NCBI RefSeq assembly: GCF_026212465.1
Contig: NC_080048.1
Span: forward strand, 25,864,280 to 25,928,279
Source of the DNA: Amaranthus tricolor
Taxonomy: Eukaryota > Streptophyta > Magnoliopsida > Caryophyllales > Amaranthaceae
DNA: 64,000 nt
Direction of reading: 5' to 3'
This document shows, piece after piece, positions 15,001 to 25,713 of the stretch. The position numbers were made by a program, and so were the translations under genes. How positions within the stretch are numbered: position 1 is the first letter of the stretch; each line of letters opens with the position of its first letter. The notes beneath the pieces are model-generated. The model made no database searches, had not been told where the DNA came from, and saw only the letters and a list, made by a program, of their open reading frames with translations.

Positions 15001-16612
15001 TGTTGAAGTGGTTAGAATTTAAAATCGTAGTCATATGCTGGAAAATACGTGTTAAGTGCTAATTTTAAGGGTTTTTAAGCGTTTTTGGCACTTTTGCGCA
15101 TAAAGTAGCTCAAACTTGGTTTGTTTTGCACGAAACTTGGCACACAACACTATTTGGTACATATTAATGTGTTGAAGTGCTTAGAATTGTAAATCATAGT
15201 CATATGCTAGAAATTACGTGTTAAGTTGCGATTTTATGCTTTTTTAAAGATTTTTGGGCACTTTCGCGCATTAAGTAGCTCAAACTTGGTTTCTTTTGCA
15301 CGAAACTTGGCACGCAACACTATTTTGTATATATTATTGTGTTGAAGTGGTTAGAATTTAGAATCTTAGTCATATGTTAGAAATTAAGTGTTAAGTGGCA
15401 ATTTTAAGAGTTTTTTAGCGTTTTTGGCAGTTTTGCGCATAAAGTAGCTCAAACTTGGTTTATTTTGCACGAAGCATGGCACACAACACTATTTGGTATA
15501 TATTATTGTGTTGAAGTGGTTAGAATTTTAAATCATAGTCATATGCTAGAAATTACGTGTTAAGTGGCAATTTTAAGGGTTTTTTAGCGTTTTTGGGATC
15601 TTTCGTGCATAAAGTAGCTTAAACTTGGTTTGTTTTGCACGAAACTTGGCACACAACACTATTTGGTACTTATTATTGTGTTGAAGTGGTTAGAATTTAA
15701 AATCGTAGTCATATGCTAGAAATTACGTGTTAATTGGCAATTTTAAGGGTTTTTAAGTGCTTTTGGCACTTTTGCGCATAAAGTAGCTCAAAGTTGATTA
15801 GTTTTGCACGAAACTTGGCACACAAAACTATTTGGTATATAATATTGTGTTGAAGTGGTTATTATTGAAAATAATAGTCATATGCTAGAATTTACGTGTT
15901 AAGTAGCGATTTTAATGGTTTTTAAGTGTTTTTGGTACTTTTGCGCATAAAGTAGCTCAAACTTGGTTTGTTTATCAGGAAAGTTGGCACACAACACTAT
16001 TTGCTATATATTATTGTGTTGAAGTGGTTAGAATCTAAAGTCATAGTCATATGCTAGAAATTACGTGTTAAGTTGCGATTTTAAGGGTTTTTAAGCGTTT
16101 TTGGCACTTTTGCGCATAAAGTAGCTCAAACTTGGTTTGTTTTGCACGAAACTTGGCACACAACACTATTTGGTATATATTATTGTGTTGAAGTGGTTAG
16201 AATTTTAAATCATAGTCATGTGCTAGAAATTGCGTGTTAAGTTGTGATTTTATGGGTTTTTAAGTGTTTTTGGCACTTTCGCGCATAAAGTGGCTCAAAC
16301 TTGGTTTGTTTTGCACGAAAGTTGGCACACAACACTTTTTGGTATATATTATTGTGTTAAAGTGGTTAGAATCTTAAATCATAGTCATATGCTAGAAATT
16401 ACGTGTTTAGTTGCGATTTTATGCGTTTTTAAGCTTTTTGGGCACTTTCGTGCATAAAGTAGCTCTAACTTGGTTTGTTTTGCACGAAACTTGGTACACA
16501 ATACTATTTGGTATATATTATTGTGTTGAAGTGGTTAGTATTGAAAATCATAGTCATATGCTTTAAATTACGTGCTAAATTGAGATTTTATGGGTTTCTA
16601 AGCTTTTTTAGC
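1..16612 (+). repeat. 169-bp satellite array A (intronic, diverged)
   Basis: About 98 head-to-tail monomers. Spacing of the ATAAAGTAG landmark is 169 bp (1021, 1190, 1359, 1528). Each monomer has recognisable blocks: CTCAAACTTGGTTTG, TTTTGCACGAAACTTGGCAC, ACAACACTATTTGGTATATA, TTGTGTTGAAGTGG, AGTCATATGCTAGAAATTACG, and a closing GCACTTTTGCGCAT. Neighbouring monomers differ by many substitutions and small indels, so this array is older or less homogenised than array B, and it lacks the 390-bp module found there. The array stops about 20 bp before a pyrimidine-rich splice acceptor at 16634, so it fills essentially all of the intron visible here. The left end is outside the window. No coding potential is supported; short ORFs inside it are chance. 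Confidence 0.95.
3901..7310 (+). repeat. 1,705-bp tandem segmental duplication inside array A
   Basis: Blocks 3901-5605 and 5606-7310 are nearly identical at an offset of 1,705 bp. That is ten 169-bp monomers plus a 16-bp internal insertion that repeats TACTTTTGCGC near 4785 and again near 6490. Shared rare variants include TTTTCCATTAAAGTTAGC, GCTCAAAACATGGCACACG and TTGCACACAAGTTGGAAC. Only a few substitutions separate the copies (for example near 4370 versus 6070, and 5285 versus 6992), whereas adjacent monomers differ far more, so this is a recent unequal exchange in an otherwise old array. Shorter higher-order matches also occur, for example 1761-1945 with 2780-2964. Confidence 0.88.
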
Positions 16613-16634
16613 ATTAACATCTATTTTCTCTTAG

Positions 16635-16919
16635 TGTTTTCGACAACCTTCAAATTCCGTTGATTGCGGCTACTACACTCTCAAATATATGGACGATATT
16701 TTAAAATCCGTGAAGGAGGTTGGAGTCGAAAACATAGATGCTGTAAGTATTTGTTACGTTATTAAATTATAATATATATTTACTATTATTGGTAAAATCT
16801 AATGTTTACGTATCTTTTAATTTTATATTATATTATAGGATTTATACGACATTTCATGGGAAACACGCCCTTTGAGAAATGTAGAAATGCGCGAATTAAA
16901 AGACAAGATTGCCGCGTAA
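16635..16919 (+). pseudogene. Ulp1/C48-type protease domain, C-terminal exons of the second CACTA gene (element A)
   Basis: Two exons: 16635-16742 (36 codons, phase 0) and 16839-16919 (26 codons plus stop TAA), joined by a 96-bp GT..AG intron. The first exon reads CFRQPSNSVDCGYYTLKYM and onward. Spacing of Gln and then Asp-Cys-Gly matches the oxyanion-hole Gln and catalytic Cys (codon 16665-16667) of Ulp1/SENP cysteine proteases (C48 family). The second exon gives a charged C-terminal tail ending KDKIAA. The upstream acceptor (TTTTCTCTTAG, ending 16634) directly follows the satellite array. In plant CACTA elements this type of domain can be fused to the TNP1/Transposase_24-like protein. These exons are open with intact splice sites, but upstream coding is not visible, so whether the gene is functional is unknown. 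The domain call rests on motif recognition. Confidence 0.72.
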
Positions 16920-17162
16920 CTTGCTAATTTTTGTTCTTGGTAAATTTTAATTACTTTAGATTTTTAGGACTTTAATGTATATATGTGCGTACATATTATT
17001 ATATTATATATACGATCGAGAGTTTATTATTAAAAAGAGATTATTGGTGATTATTTGTGATTATCATTTGATTATTGGATTAATCATTATTTATTACACT
17101 GTACATTATTATTAGATTATTATTAGTATTAAACGAAAAAAGAAAAAAAATTATAATATATT
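16920..17162 (+). other. 3' untranslated/AT-rich tail of element A
   Basis: No gene is visible between the protease stop codon and the subterminal repeats. The stretch is AT-rich with short direct words such as GATTATT repeated near 17040-17125. It probably contains the 3' UTR and polyadenylation site of the transposon gene, but I cannot point to a specific signal. Confidence 0.5.
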
Positions 17163-17274
17163 CTGCGGGCCACCAAAAAACCGCAGCATATAGTTAAAGA
17201 CTATATGCTGCGGTTTTCTAGAGGCCCGCAGCATAGTCTTTAACTATATGCTGCGGTTTTTTGGTGGCCCGCAG
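17163..17274. repeat. Perfect 42-bp inverted repeat in the 3' subterminal region
   Basis: Arms 17163-17204 and 17233-17274 are exact reverse complements, separated by a 28-bp loop that itself contains TGCTGCGG and CCGCAGC. The arms contain CCGCAGCATATAG. CACTA elements carry clustered subterminal motifs bound by the TNPA/TNP1-type protein; here they are arranged as a long cruciform-capable hairpin. Confidence 0.9.
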
Positions 17275-17399
17275 CATATGGCGCACTTTTCTGCTACGGT
17301 TTAAAACCGCAGCATTTAAAATTGGCCATCTGCTGCTATCACTAATTTTTGGGACCAAAACCGCAGCATATTATGGCCAAAAAATCGCAGCAAATGAGG
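17275..17399 (+). repeat. 3' subterminal repeat region of element A
   Basis: Contains further copies of the CCGCAGCA motif (near 17307, 17361 and as TCGCAGCAAAT near 17386) just inside the terminal repeat. The same motif family occurs at the 5' end of element B. By analogy with En/Spm these are probable transposase-binding sites needed for transposition; that role is inferred. Confidence 0.7.
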
Positions 17400-17414
17400 T
17401 TTTTTCCACTAGTG
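17400..17414 (-). repeat. CACTA 3' terminal inverted repeat
   Basis: TTTTTTCCACTAGTG, the exact reverse complement of the 15-bp 5' terminus of element B (28285-28299). It starts with CACTA when read inward on the minus strand, the hallmark of the superfamily. Confidence 0.9.
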
Positions 17415-19089
17415 TAACACTCGAATTTCCTCTGGCCCTTTATGTTTTTGGTTTCGTTAAGGGGTCGGAAATTCAGGGCTGTTACAAAAAGGTAGGCTGA
17501 TGATTTTCACTTAGGTTGCATTTGGGAAAAAACGTTTTATTTCAAATTGTAGATTTGAATTATGAAATTATTAATAAAGAATTTGAGAATGACAAGGTTT
17601 GGGAAGTCATTCTCAAATCCTCATCTTTAACCACTTTTATAACAATGTTGGATTTGACTCCAATCCATGTTTGAATTTTTATTATTTGCTAAATATTAAA
17701 TTTGAATCAAATCTATATTTTCTATTATTAGTAAGGGATAAATCAAGCCATTCAACGATGGGATTTAAGGTCTTTATTTCTTGAATAGAATACCTCTTCC
17801 ACTAGTATATAAGTGATATAAATTCCATCAAAATTGCTTTTTCATTTTTAATGATTAATCTTTTTGTGATCTCTGGTTCGTTGGAAAAAGCTAAAAATGG
17901 TTCATTTAAGCTTTTCTTTTTGCAGGATTATTAGAAAACAAAATGGTCATGGTTCATGTCAACTTAAAGTCTTGCTGTTTATGTCACTTGTGAAGGTACT
18001 TACATGGTGAATTCGAATTGCATGAATATGTTACTAGAATATTTGTAAGGAATGGTAGCATGTTAATTTAACTTTGATGATTAAAAAAAAGTCACGATTT
18101 TCTTAAGGATGCCAAAAGCTTTTGAGGTTTTACTTTAGCCACAAAAGTTACCTAAATTAGCACACACAATATAAGTTAATTAAGTGATTAAGTTGCTAAT
18201 TATTTAGGTGATTGATTAGAGAATATTTGATTTATTTCAGGTAAATAAGGAAGGTTTTAATGAGCGAATTGTTGATGATTTGACCATTTTGTCCAAGGGT
18301 TGAAAGGTTAAATAAGACAACTATGATTTTTGTCTTAATTCACATGTTTATTCCTTTCATCTTTCATTACAATGGTCGTAGTAATATTGTTCATTCATTT
18401 GATTGTGATAATCATTAAGAACAGCATCCAAAAGACAATGATTTATTCTTTTATAGGATTAGTTGCTCACGATTTGATAAGGGCTTATTATTGATTTCCT
18501 CTTCAATTTGCGTCATTCATTGGGTCATTTATAGCTGGTTCATGAGTAATTATATTTCATCAAAGTTCTATGATTAAGAGCATCCAAGGTGAATATTGAA
18601 TTCATTCTATTGTTCTTTTATATGGCTGCTGGAAAGGGCAATTAAGGCTTCGAAACTGATTCCGAGAAGAATCCAAAAGCCACATATTTTTGGGCTACAT
18701 TTTCTATTATCAATAAGGGATAATTCAATCCATTCAATGGTAAGCTTTAGGTCTTTATTTCTTATTTTTATACGCAATAATAAGAGTCGTTTATGACTAT
18801 GTAAGAGTGATTTAGTTTAGCATCCTAAGTGCTTAGGTATCTAGCAAGTTTTCATGGGATTGTAGGTGTGTCATTATGTATTACTCGAATGGTTTGTATT
18901 CAAGTAAATGTTAGTTTAATTTGTGATTTTTCATATACTTTGTAAGCCTATATAAAGGCGTAGTTGTGGAATGGAAAAGATATAACACAATATACAAGAT
19001 TAAACGAAAGTTGTAAAACTTTTTCTGATTCATATACTTGTGTTTAAAAAAAGTATTGAATGTTAAACCAAATTATGATTTTCTTTTCT
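17415..19089. other. Non-coding, LTR-like spacer right of element A
   Basis: No convincing gene. The first 70 bp contain TGTAACACTCGAATTTCC (overlapping the CACTA end) and GGGCTGTTACA at 17477-17487, which look like fragments of a Ty3/gypsy LTR into which element A may have jumped. Two diverged copies of a roughly 70-bp sequence lie at about 17713-17782 and 18695-18763, sharing TTTTCTATTA and GGTCTTTATTTCTT. A TATATAAAGG box at 18949-18958 on the plus strand is followed by LTR-like sequence. Most likely relics of LTR elements, but no terminal repeats or target duplications can be demonstrated. Confidence 0.45.
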
Positions 19090-19792
19090 TACTTTTGATA
19101 ATGTTGAGAATGGGCTATGATTTTTGGTGAAGAACAAGCAACAATAAAAGCACAAATAATCCATAAAAAACAGAGCACAACAACAGTGGAGACAAAACAC
19201 AAGATTTATGAGGTATCTATGGATACCTCCCCCCTCAAACAAAGCTTACATACATTAATATACTAAAAAATATATTAATGACAAGCCACATAAGCTTTAA
19301 TAACAACCTGTCAAAGCAAAGACCTCATCTTCAAAAGTGGTCTCACACAAACAAACTAATAAAAAGATGAAGGAACTCTAATGGATGAACCCTAATTGCC
19401 TCACTTGTAGTAGACTCTCTCTCATACTTCTAATGAAGTTCTAAGGACCCTTATATAGCCCTACAACTAATTAGAGAACCCTAGGACAAAAGGGCTTAAA
19501 GGCCAAACAATAGCGAGTATAAAATAGAAAGTTGCTAGACTCACGTGCTGGGACTCGCTTGACCCGAGCAGCCTTGTTGGACCAGGTCGAGCACCTCTTC
19601 TAAACTCTCTGGAAAGCACTTGTTACAATGCTCGATGGAGCCACTATGCTCGACTAGTCGAGCCAACCTTCTTTGACACTCCTTTGCGATCATGAAGACA
19701 CAACATGTCATCATCATGCACCACTCATTAAGTGACCCAAAGCATATACTTCGATACCCCTTTGCATACACACTATCATTTTCAAACGTGCA
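19090..19792 (-). other. LTR-like sequence with minus-strand TATA box; unrecognised small ORF
   Basis: The plus-strand text includes GGACCCTTATATAGCCC at 19445-19461, which read on the minus strand is a good TATA box (CTATATAAGG). An imperfect palindrome, GAGGTATC-TATG-GATACCTC, lies at 19210-19229 beside a C-rich tract (CTCCCCCCTC) that would be a polypurine tract on the minus strand. A 76-residue minus-strand frame at 19541-19771 has three cysteines in its first 25 residues, but I recognise no family and it may be chance. The best reading is the U3/R part of a minus-strand LTR retroelement; the partner LTR is not seen. Confidence 0.35.
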
Positions 19793-20020
19793 TGTAACAA
19801 CCTTACTACCGTTGACTGAGTAAACAGGGTCATCACGTGTTTTATTTCTTAAGAAATTTAAATCTCAATTCCAAAAGTTGAGCAAAGGGGTCATCAATTC
19901 TAAACCATAGGTAAATCAACTAATTCTCAAACCAAAATCTAACTAAAATACAATCTAATGATAAAAGTCATTCTAAAAATCCAACGTAACGAACACAATC
20001 TAATCTAACGAAAATACCAT
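19793..20020 (-). repeat. 3' LTR fragment of the gypsy element
   Basis: Homologous in direct orientation to 26057-26290, sharing CGTTGACTGAGTAAAC, GAGCAAAGGGGTCATCA, and CTCAAACCAAA followed by ATCTAACTAAAATACAAT. Only the terminal 230 bp of the LTR remains; the rest of the LTR and the integrase region were deleted. The minus-strand end GTTGTTACA is the LTR 3' terminus (CA). Confidence 0.8.
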
Positions 20021-20156
20021 TTCAGTTTTTTCGGTTTTACAGTTTTGTTGGACCCTAGACCAAGTCCAAACCGAGCACTGAATTATAATTAAACATTCAG
20101 TCCAAACCAAACCAAATTACTTATTCAATTTGGTTTGGTTTTGGTGTCCAAATTAC
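20021..20156. other. Short unrelated segment at the deletion junction
   Basis: Between the LTR fragment and the RNase H end lies about 135 bp that is neither LTR nor pol. It is rich in AACCAAACC/GGTTTGG words and contains a local inverted repeat (CCAAACCAAATTACTTATTC against CAATTTGGTTTGG). It could be filler DNA from end-joining or a small MITE; neither is proved. Confidence 0.4.
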
Positions 20157-20858
20157 TTACACCTCTAGGTGTGTATCTTCAGTCTGTTTCTTCCTAATTT
20201 CCTCAAACAAATCAAATGTCGCCTCCATCAGCGACGTCACTACCCCATGGTCTACTATCTCGATGCCCATTTCCTTGATTTCCTTCCTTAAACGCACTCT
20301 ATACAAGGAATTACACAAACTATGTACAACTTTCCGGCTCAAAGCGTCAGCAACGACATTAGCTTTCCCTTCATGATACCAGATCTCTAGGTCATAATTT
20401 GAAATCAGCTCTAGCCATTTTCGTTGCCTCATATGCTACTCCCTTTGGGTGAATATGTACTTCAAACTCTTGTGATCAGACAAGACCTTAAAATTGGTAC
20501 CATACAAATAGTTTTTCCAAATCTTGAGAGCGAAGACTATAGCAGCTAACTCCATGTCATGTGTCGGGTAGTTGATCTCATGGGTCTTTAGTTGCCATGA
20601 AGCATACGCAATTACGCGCCCATTCTGCATTAGCACACACCCCAAACCATTCTTCGACGCATCAGTGTACAACTCAAACTCTGATTCTCCATCTGGTAGT
20701 GCTAGAATAGGTGCACTAGTAAGTTGTGTTTTTAAAATCCTAAAACCTTCATCGCACTGATCATGCCAAACGAACTGTACATCCTTCTTGGTCAACTGGG
20801 TCAACGGTCGCGTAATCTTGGAAAAATCGCGGACAAATCTCCGATAATACCCCGCCAA
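20157..20858 (-). pseudogene. Ty3/gypsy RNase H domain (broken)
   Basis: Two in-frame blocks (20436-20858 and 20157-20432) separated by one stop codon. The first begins with the RT thumb/connection ([22 protein letters not shown]) and continues into the plant gypsy RNase H core: [13 protein letters not shown], the DMELAA segment with the catalytic acidic residues, and the [13 protein letters not shown] block. The second carries [12 protein letters not shown], the [16 protein letters not shown] end of RNase H, and a linker that would normally lead to the integrase zinc finger. The reading stops at TEDTHLE, just before integrase. The stop between blocks replaces the usual residue near NMRQRRW. 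A degraded retroelement gene with no expected activity. Confidence 0.88.
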
Positions 20859-21816
20859 ACATAAGAAACTTCGAACTTCAGACGCATTCTTAGGTATGGC
20901 CCAAGACGAGATTGCCTCACCTTTCTCAGGTCTACCGATATACCTTCACTAGACACTATATGCCCAAGAAAAGAAACCTTACGTAACCAAAATTCGCACT
21001 TTGTGAATTTGGCATACAACGTAACTTATGCTCTCTTAAGGTTTGTAATACAATCCTCAAATGTTCGGCATGCTGATCCTCGTCCTTAGAATAAACTAAA
21101 ATGTCGTCGATGAAAATTACACCAAACAGATCAAGTTACGGGGTAAGGATGTTATTCATGAGGGCCATGAACACTGCCGGTGCGTTGGTCAAACCAAAGG
21201 GCATGACCGTAAACTCATAATGTCTATAACGTGTCCTGAAAGCTGTCTTAGGGATATCCTCTGGCGAGATGTTAAACTGATGATAGCTAGACCACAAATC
21301 GATCTTAGAGAACACCCATGCACCTCTGAGTTGATTGAACAGGTCAACAGTCATAGGAAGAGGATATGTGTTCTTCACGATCGCACGATTGAGCTCTCGA
21401 TAATCTACACATAGCCTAAAGGTTACGTCTTTCTTCTTGATGAAAAGAACAAGTGCGCCCCAAGGAGACACGCTTAGGCGTATATAACCCTTATTTAACA
21501 ACTCTTACAATTGCACCTTTAACTCTGCTGTCTCTTTAGGTGCCATGCAATATGTATCCTTTGATATTGGACTCGTGCCCGGTAAGAGATCAATCGTCAA
21601 ATGAACTGCTCTAGGAGGTGGTAACCTAGGAATCTTAGAAGGAAAGACATCCTCGTACTCACATACTACACGTATCTCTCCTATCTCGGGTGTGCTGATC
21701 AGCATGTCTACTACATGACATAGGATCATTGGGTAATTCCTCCTCAAATATGGTTTTAGCTTGATAACAGATATGATCTTAGTGTGAATCTTTGGCACAA
21801 ATCCCTTAAAGGTCAC
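20859..21816 (-). pseudogene. Ty3/gypsy reverse transcriptase (broken)
   Basis: Minus-strand pieces cover 21505-21816 (the protease-RT linker with VFPSKIPRLPPPR and TIDLLPGT), 21136-21501 ([55 protein letters not shown]), an unlabelled stretch near 21060-21135 that encodes the catalytic [15 protein letters not shown] box in another frame, and 20859-21019 ([16 protein letters not shown] motif, [14 protein letters not shown]). The active-site aspartate pair is present as FIDD. Stops and frameshifts separate every block. Motif order is normal for plant chromovirus-like gypsy RT. Confidence 0.88.
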
Positions 21817-22268
21817 TCTCTGCCTTTAGGCCCTCGTACAAACACTTTCTTCAACTAATAATTAATGCTTGCCTTGTACTTCCTCAGCCAATCCATACCC
21901 AAGATAACATCAAAATTATCTAGGGGAAGCTCTATAAAATCTACGGGTAAATCTATTCCCAAATAGTCTAAGGGTATATCCCTATATACTCACTAACATA
22001 AGATTCTCTCGCCCGATGGTTACATAAACTCATTATTTATCTCAAGCGAACTAGACAAAAGCAACTTTGATATACATGAAGATGCAACGAACGAATAAGA
22101 TGCACCACAATCAAATAGGAAATATGCAGGTTTGTTGTTGACTAAGAACATACCAGTCACAACTCCTGGTGTAGCCTCAGCTTCATCTCTCTGGAGAGCT
22201 ATAAGCTTCCCTGTAGCCTTAGTTCCGCTGACTGGTGCACCGCCAGTTGGTCTAGAAGAGGCCCCCAA
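21817..22268 (-). pseudogene. Ty3/gypsy aspartic protease (broken)
   Basis: The frame 22020-22268 encodes GMFLVNNKPAYFLFDCGASYSF. This is the retropepsin region with the usual D-S/T-G-A active triplet altered to D-C-G-A. Upstream is a Gly/Ala-rich linker (ASSRPTGGAPVSG) following the gag zinc knuckle. The rest of the protease (22019-21817) is split by stops and small indels. The S/T-to-C change plus the frameshifts argue that the domain is inactive. Confidence 0.75.
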
Positions 22269-23360
22269 AGCGGATCCCTGACCCTTTGGGCCTTGCTCAA
22301 AAGATGCTTGCGGTCAACTCTGCCGTCTTTTCTGAGCCACATTAGCTTGACTGCCAGTCGGTTTCTGCGCTGAACCCTAAGGTGTACCCCTTAAACCTTT
22401 CTCATGTACGTACTTTTAGCAATCGACTCTCTTGTGACCCTTCTCCTGCAATGGCATCTCTCGATGTTCCTATTTCTCTGAGGAGTGCTCAACGTTGGTC
22501 TCCCAAAACTGGATCTTGGCTCTCTATGTGACTGTGTAGGAGCTGGATATCTTCGACCCCTAACACTCTGTGATATCTCATGGGAGTCCTCTCTACGTCG
22601 CTTCAGACCTTGAGTGACCTTTCACTTATCCCATAGGCGTCCAGCCTTACAAGCATCATGATATATGTCTCTGACAAGCTCGGGCCCCAAGTTCCTCATA
22701 TGTTCCCGGATATCCAGACTCAACCCTGATAAGAATCTTTGAGCTTTAAATCTCTCCCAAATCTTCATGTCGTCCACATACTTAGATAACTCCATAAATG
22801 GAACGAAGTACTAGTGATTGGTCTGAGTTCCCTACATAAGCCGAGAATACTCATCAAACATCTTTCTCTGGAGGTGTAGAGGAAATAACACGTTGCAAAG
22901 TGCTGGCACAAACAAGCTCTAAGAAGAAGGAGGAACTGTAGTAGGATGCTTTAATAAAATAGTGGAGGAGGCTGGTAGAAGAACGTCTCTATGGGTGACC
23001 CACCAAGTATCGGCGTCACCGTTCACATAATGCACCGCTAGATCTACCTTCATATCCTCGAGTGTCTTCAAAATTGACAATATCTTCTCCATCTCGCGGA
23101 TCCAATCATCCAATTTAGTGGGAGGACCCTTATTGTCATACTTCCTAGGTGCTAACCTCTGAATACCCTTTGCTTGCGACGCCCCTATGTTGTGCCCAAA
23201 ACCACCCTTTGAAGAACCAGCGTTAAGCGACAAAAGAACCTGCTGTTGCAGAAGCAGGTTTTATTGCTGTTGCGTGTAGATCATCTTCAGCATTGTCTCA
23301 AACTGCTCAATTGTGATAGCAACCGGGACAACAGGTGTAGAGGTCAGTAGTGTCAGATCG
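22269..23360 (-). pseudogene. Ty3/gypsy gag region (broken)
   Basis: The best block is the frame 22919-23233, with LAPRKYDNKGPPTKLDDWIREMEKIL and then VHYVNGDADTWW. This is the plant gypsy gag core, where GDADTWW corresponds to the usual GEAAxWW. A zinc-knuckle remnant (EKGHKRVDC in an interrupted frame) lies near 22410-22450. The N-terminal portion 23235-23360 reads through a glutamine-rich stretch with one stop. Function in a live element would be capsid formation and RNA packaging; this copy is interrupted by several stops. Confidence 0.78.
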
Positions 23361-25713
23361 CGCATGATTTTGTTATAAAAACAGTTATAAAATGTCTTTT
23401 TTAAATAAATATCTATTTAAATAAGTAATATGAGTTTGTCATTTTAAAAGTATTTTACTACGAATTTTAAATATCAGTTTTATTATTTTTGGGGAAAAAA
23501 TAAATTATACAACGAAAAATATGGGTATCTTATACCTCATACTTTAATGAGTATGAGTATGAAGTTGAGTCACCCATAATTTTGCCACCTAACTTATGAT
23601 TCATCAAAGCTAACCCCTTCTTATTTATAAACCTGTACAAGCCTATAAAATCCATTCACCTTTCTTCTTTATTATCAACTTAGAGTAAATTTTTTGAAAA
23701 ATCTCATCCTCTTCCAAAGCAAAAAAAAAAAAAAAAAAAAAAAAAGAAAAACAAGAGATCAATCTGAAAAATTTTAGTTTACTTTTCCATCCTAAGTTTA
23801 TAAACCCCCATGATTTAGGTAGTATGTGTTTATATTAGAAACCCCCAATTTCAATTTAGGGTTCTTAAAAATTCGATTGGGATCTCTACAAAATTAGTAT
23901 GAAGTATGGGAGCTAATTGAAGTGTTTTGATGATTGTAGCTATTGTAGTAGAAGGAGAGCACATCTAGATACTATCACCATCTCCATCTCTTTTGGGTTA
24001 TTAGATGTAAGATTTCTTTATGTGTTCTTGATTTCATACTTGTATATTAATTTCATGCCTAATAGGGCCTTAAATTGATATTTGATTGTTTTATGTTAGG
24101 CATTTTATGGTTAATGAAAGTAGCATCAAGAGGAGACTAGTTTGAAGTTCATCAAACCATTGAAGAACTTACTAGCTAAAGTGGATCTTGGTTTTTATTT
24201 TCTGAAATTTTTTGTGAAATTAATCTTTCTCAAAGGTAACTCACAAACTAATTTATTTATGTATAAATTGAATGTTTTAAAGTAGTTTTAAGTTCTTAAA
24301 TGGTTATAGATTCATGTTCAAAGTTGAGAGTACGGTTCTGAATATTAGAGCAAGTTTCTATCCATATCTGTTCGGCTATTTTTGAGATAGTTAGAGTCGT
24401 TTCTGGGTTTTATTTCTTTCATAAGATTTGTAGAACTCTAAGTTAAGGTCGCGTGGGAATTTGAATCGACCCAAAATGAGTTCATATGAGAGAGTTATGT
24501 CCAAAATACTAACAAGCTGTCATGAAAATTGAGAATAAGCTTTCTGTTTTGCTATTTTTGGGGTAGTTATTATTGTTTCTGGGTTTTAGTATCTGCATAA
24601 GAATTGTAGAGCTCTGAGTCATGGTCACGTAGCCACTTGAATCGCCTCTATACAAGTTCGTAAGAGAAAGTTATGACCAAAACACTAACAGGTCTCCTGA
24701 AATGGTACTAATACGGGATTTATACAGTGGAATTAGAAGCTATGAAATAAATTGGGTATTGTTTTAATCAAATGTTTAAGGTTATTTATTGAGCATTTGG
24801 GATCAATTACGGTTATTATTCTTTTTTTATTGATTGGTATTGTTGAGTTATGGTTATTATTTGATTATTATGGGTGTTGGTTCAAGTATCAAATTGGGGA
24901 ACATAAGTATCAATTGGTTATTTGATTAGTAGATATTATTTGAATAGGATATAAGTTGGATATTGAGGTTTAACATTGGAGTAAAATTAGTTAAACTCCA
25001 TTGATAGTAACTCAAATTCTTATATGTTGATGATTGATGATGAATTGATTTATATTTTAAGTAATGATTGTTGATTTCAAAGAAAACCAAGTGAATTTTT
25101 ATTTTGTTTTATTATAAAATATTCGACATTGAAAAATGTTTGATTTTGACAACGGATATTTGTATCCGGATTATTTTGAAATCCTATAGCTTGATAATAG
25201 GTAATGGTTATTCAGATCAGTCTCGAGCCCCCGATCCCGTTTCGTTCTTGCAAGAACCGTATTTTCGGTGATGACGATCACCCGTGTTCTCAGGATTTAG
25301 ATCAAGCCTACTTCCTAAATCTCCATACATATTCCCACGTTTTTAAGTGCTATTATATTATTGATTTCATATGGGTTTTGATTAAATACGTTTGATATAT
25401 AATGTTTTGTTTGTTTTGCAATGAAATCATATGTTTCATTTGTCGTATTATTCGCTATTGCCTTATATAGTGATAGCTGTATTTTGATTTTTGCTATTAA
25501 CTTGCAAAGTTATAGCCGTGTTTTTAGTCATTATGAACTAAAGGTACTTAGCCGTATTTATAACGATACCAAACGCTCTTTTAAAATCGAATTTGGATAA
25601 ATTTAATTGAAGATATCTATTAATGACTTATATATAAATGTAATAGTTTGTCGGATTACTCAACAATTTAATTTAGTATTATTATACTGTTTATGTTGGT
25701 TTGGGCTGTTTCA
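23361..25713. other. AT-rich, LTR-like segment splitting the gypsy gag region
   Basis: No gene is supported. The segment contains a 24-A run (about 23721-23744), a TATA-like TATTTATAAACC/TATAAAATCC near 23626-23652, and two diverged copies of a block with GTTTCTGGGTTTTA, GTAGA(A/G)CTCT and GTTATG(T/A)CCAAAA at about 24390-24520 and 24565-24690. This resembles an LTR of another gypsy element in plus orientation, perhaps a solo LTR. I looked for TG..CA ends with a 5-bp duplication and found no convincing pair, so boundaries and identity stay open. Confidence 0.4.

Larger units (their letters stand above)
1..17414 (+). mobile_element. CACTA (En/Spm) element A, 3' portion
   Basis: The right-hand part of a CACTA transposon whose left end lies outside the window. 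From left to right it holds a 16.6-kb satellite array, two exons with the C-terminal end of a C48-type protease domain (16635-16919), an AT-rich 3' untranslated stretch, subterminal repeats rich in CCGCAGCA/TGCTGCGG, and the terminal inverted repeat TTTTTTCCACTAGTG ending at 17414. That terminus is the exact reverse complement of the 5' terminus of element B at 28285, so both belong to one family in the same orientation. The next three bases, TAA, would be half of the 3-bp target duplication, but the partner is not visible. The boundary is well supported by sequence; that the whole array belongs to this one insertion is inferred from the splice acceptor at its end. Confidence 0.85.

Noticed and set aside
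1..16612. Centromeric satellite
   Set aside because: The 169-bp period is nucleosome-like, but the arrays lie inside transposon introns next to genes; no evidence for centromere function from sequence alone.
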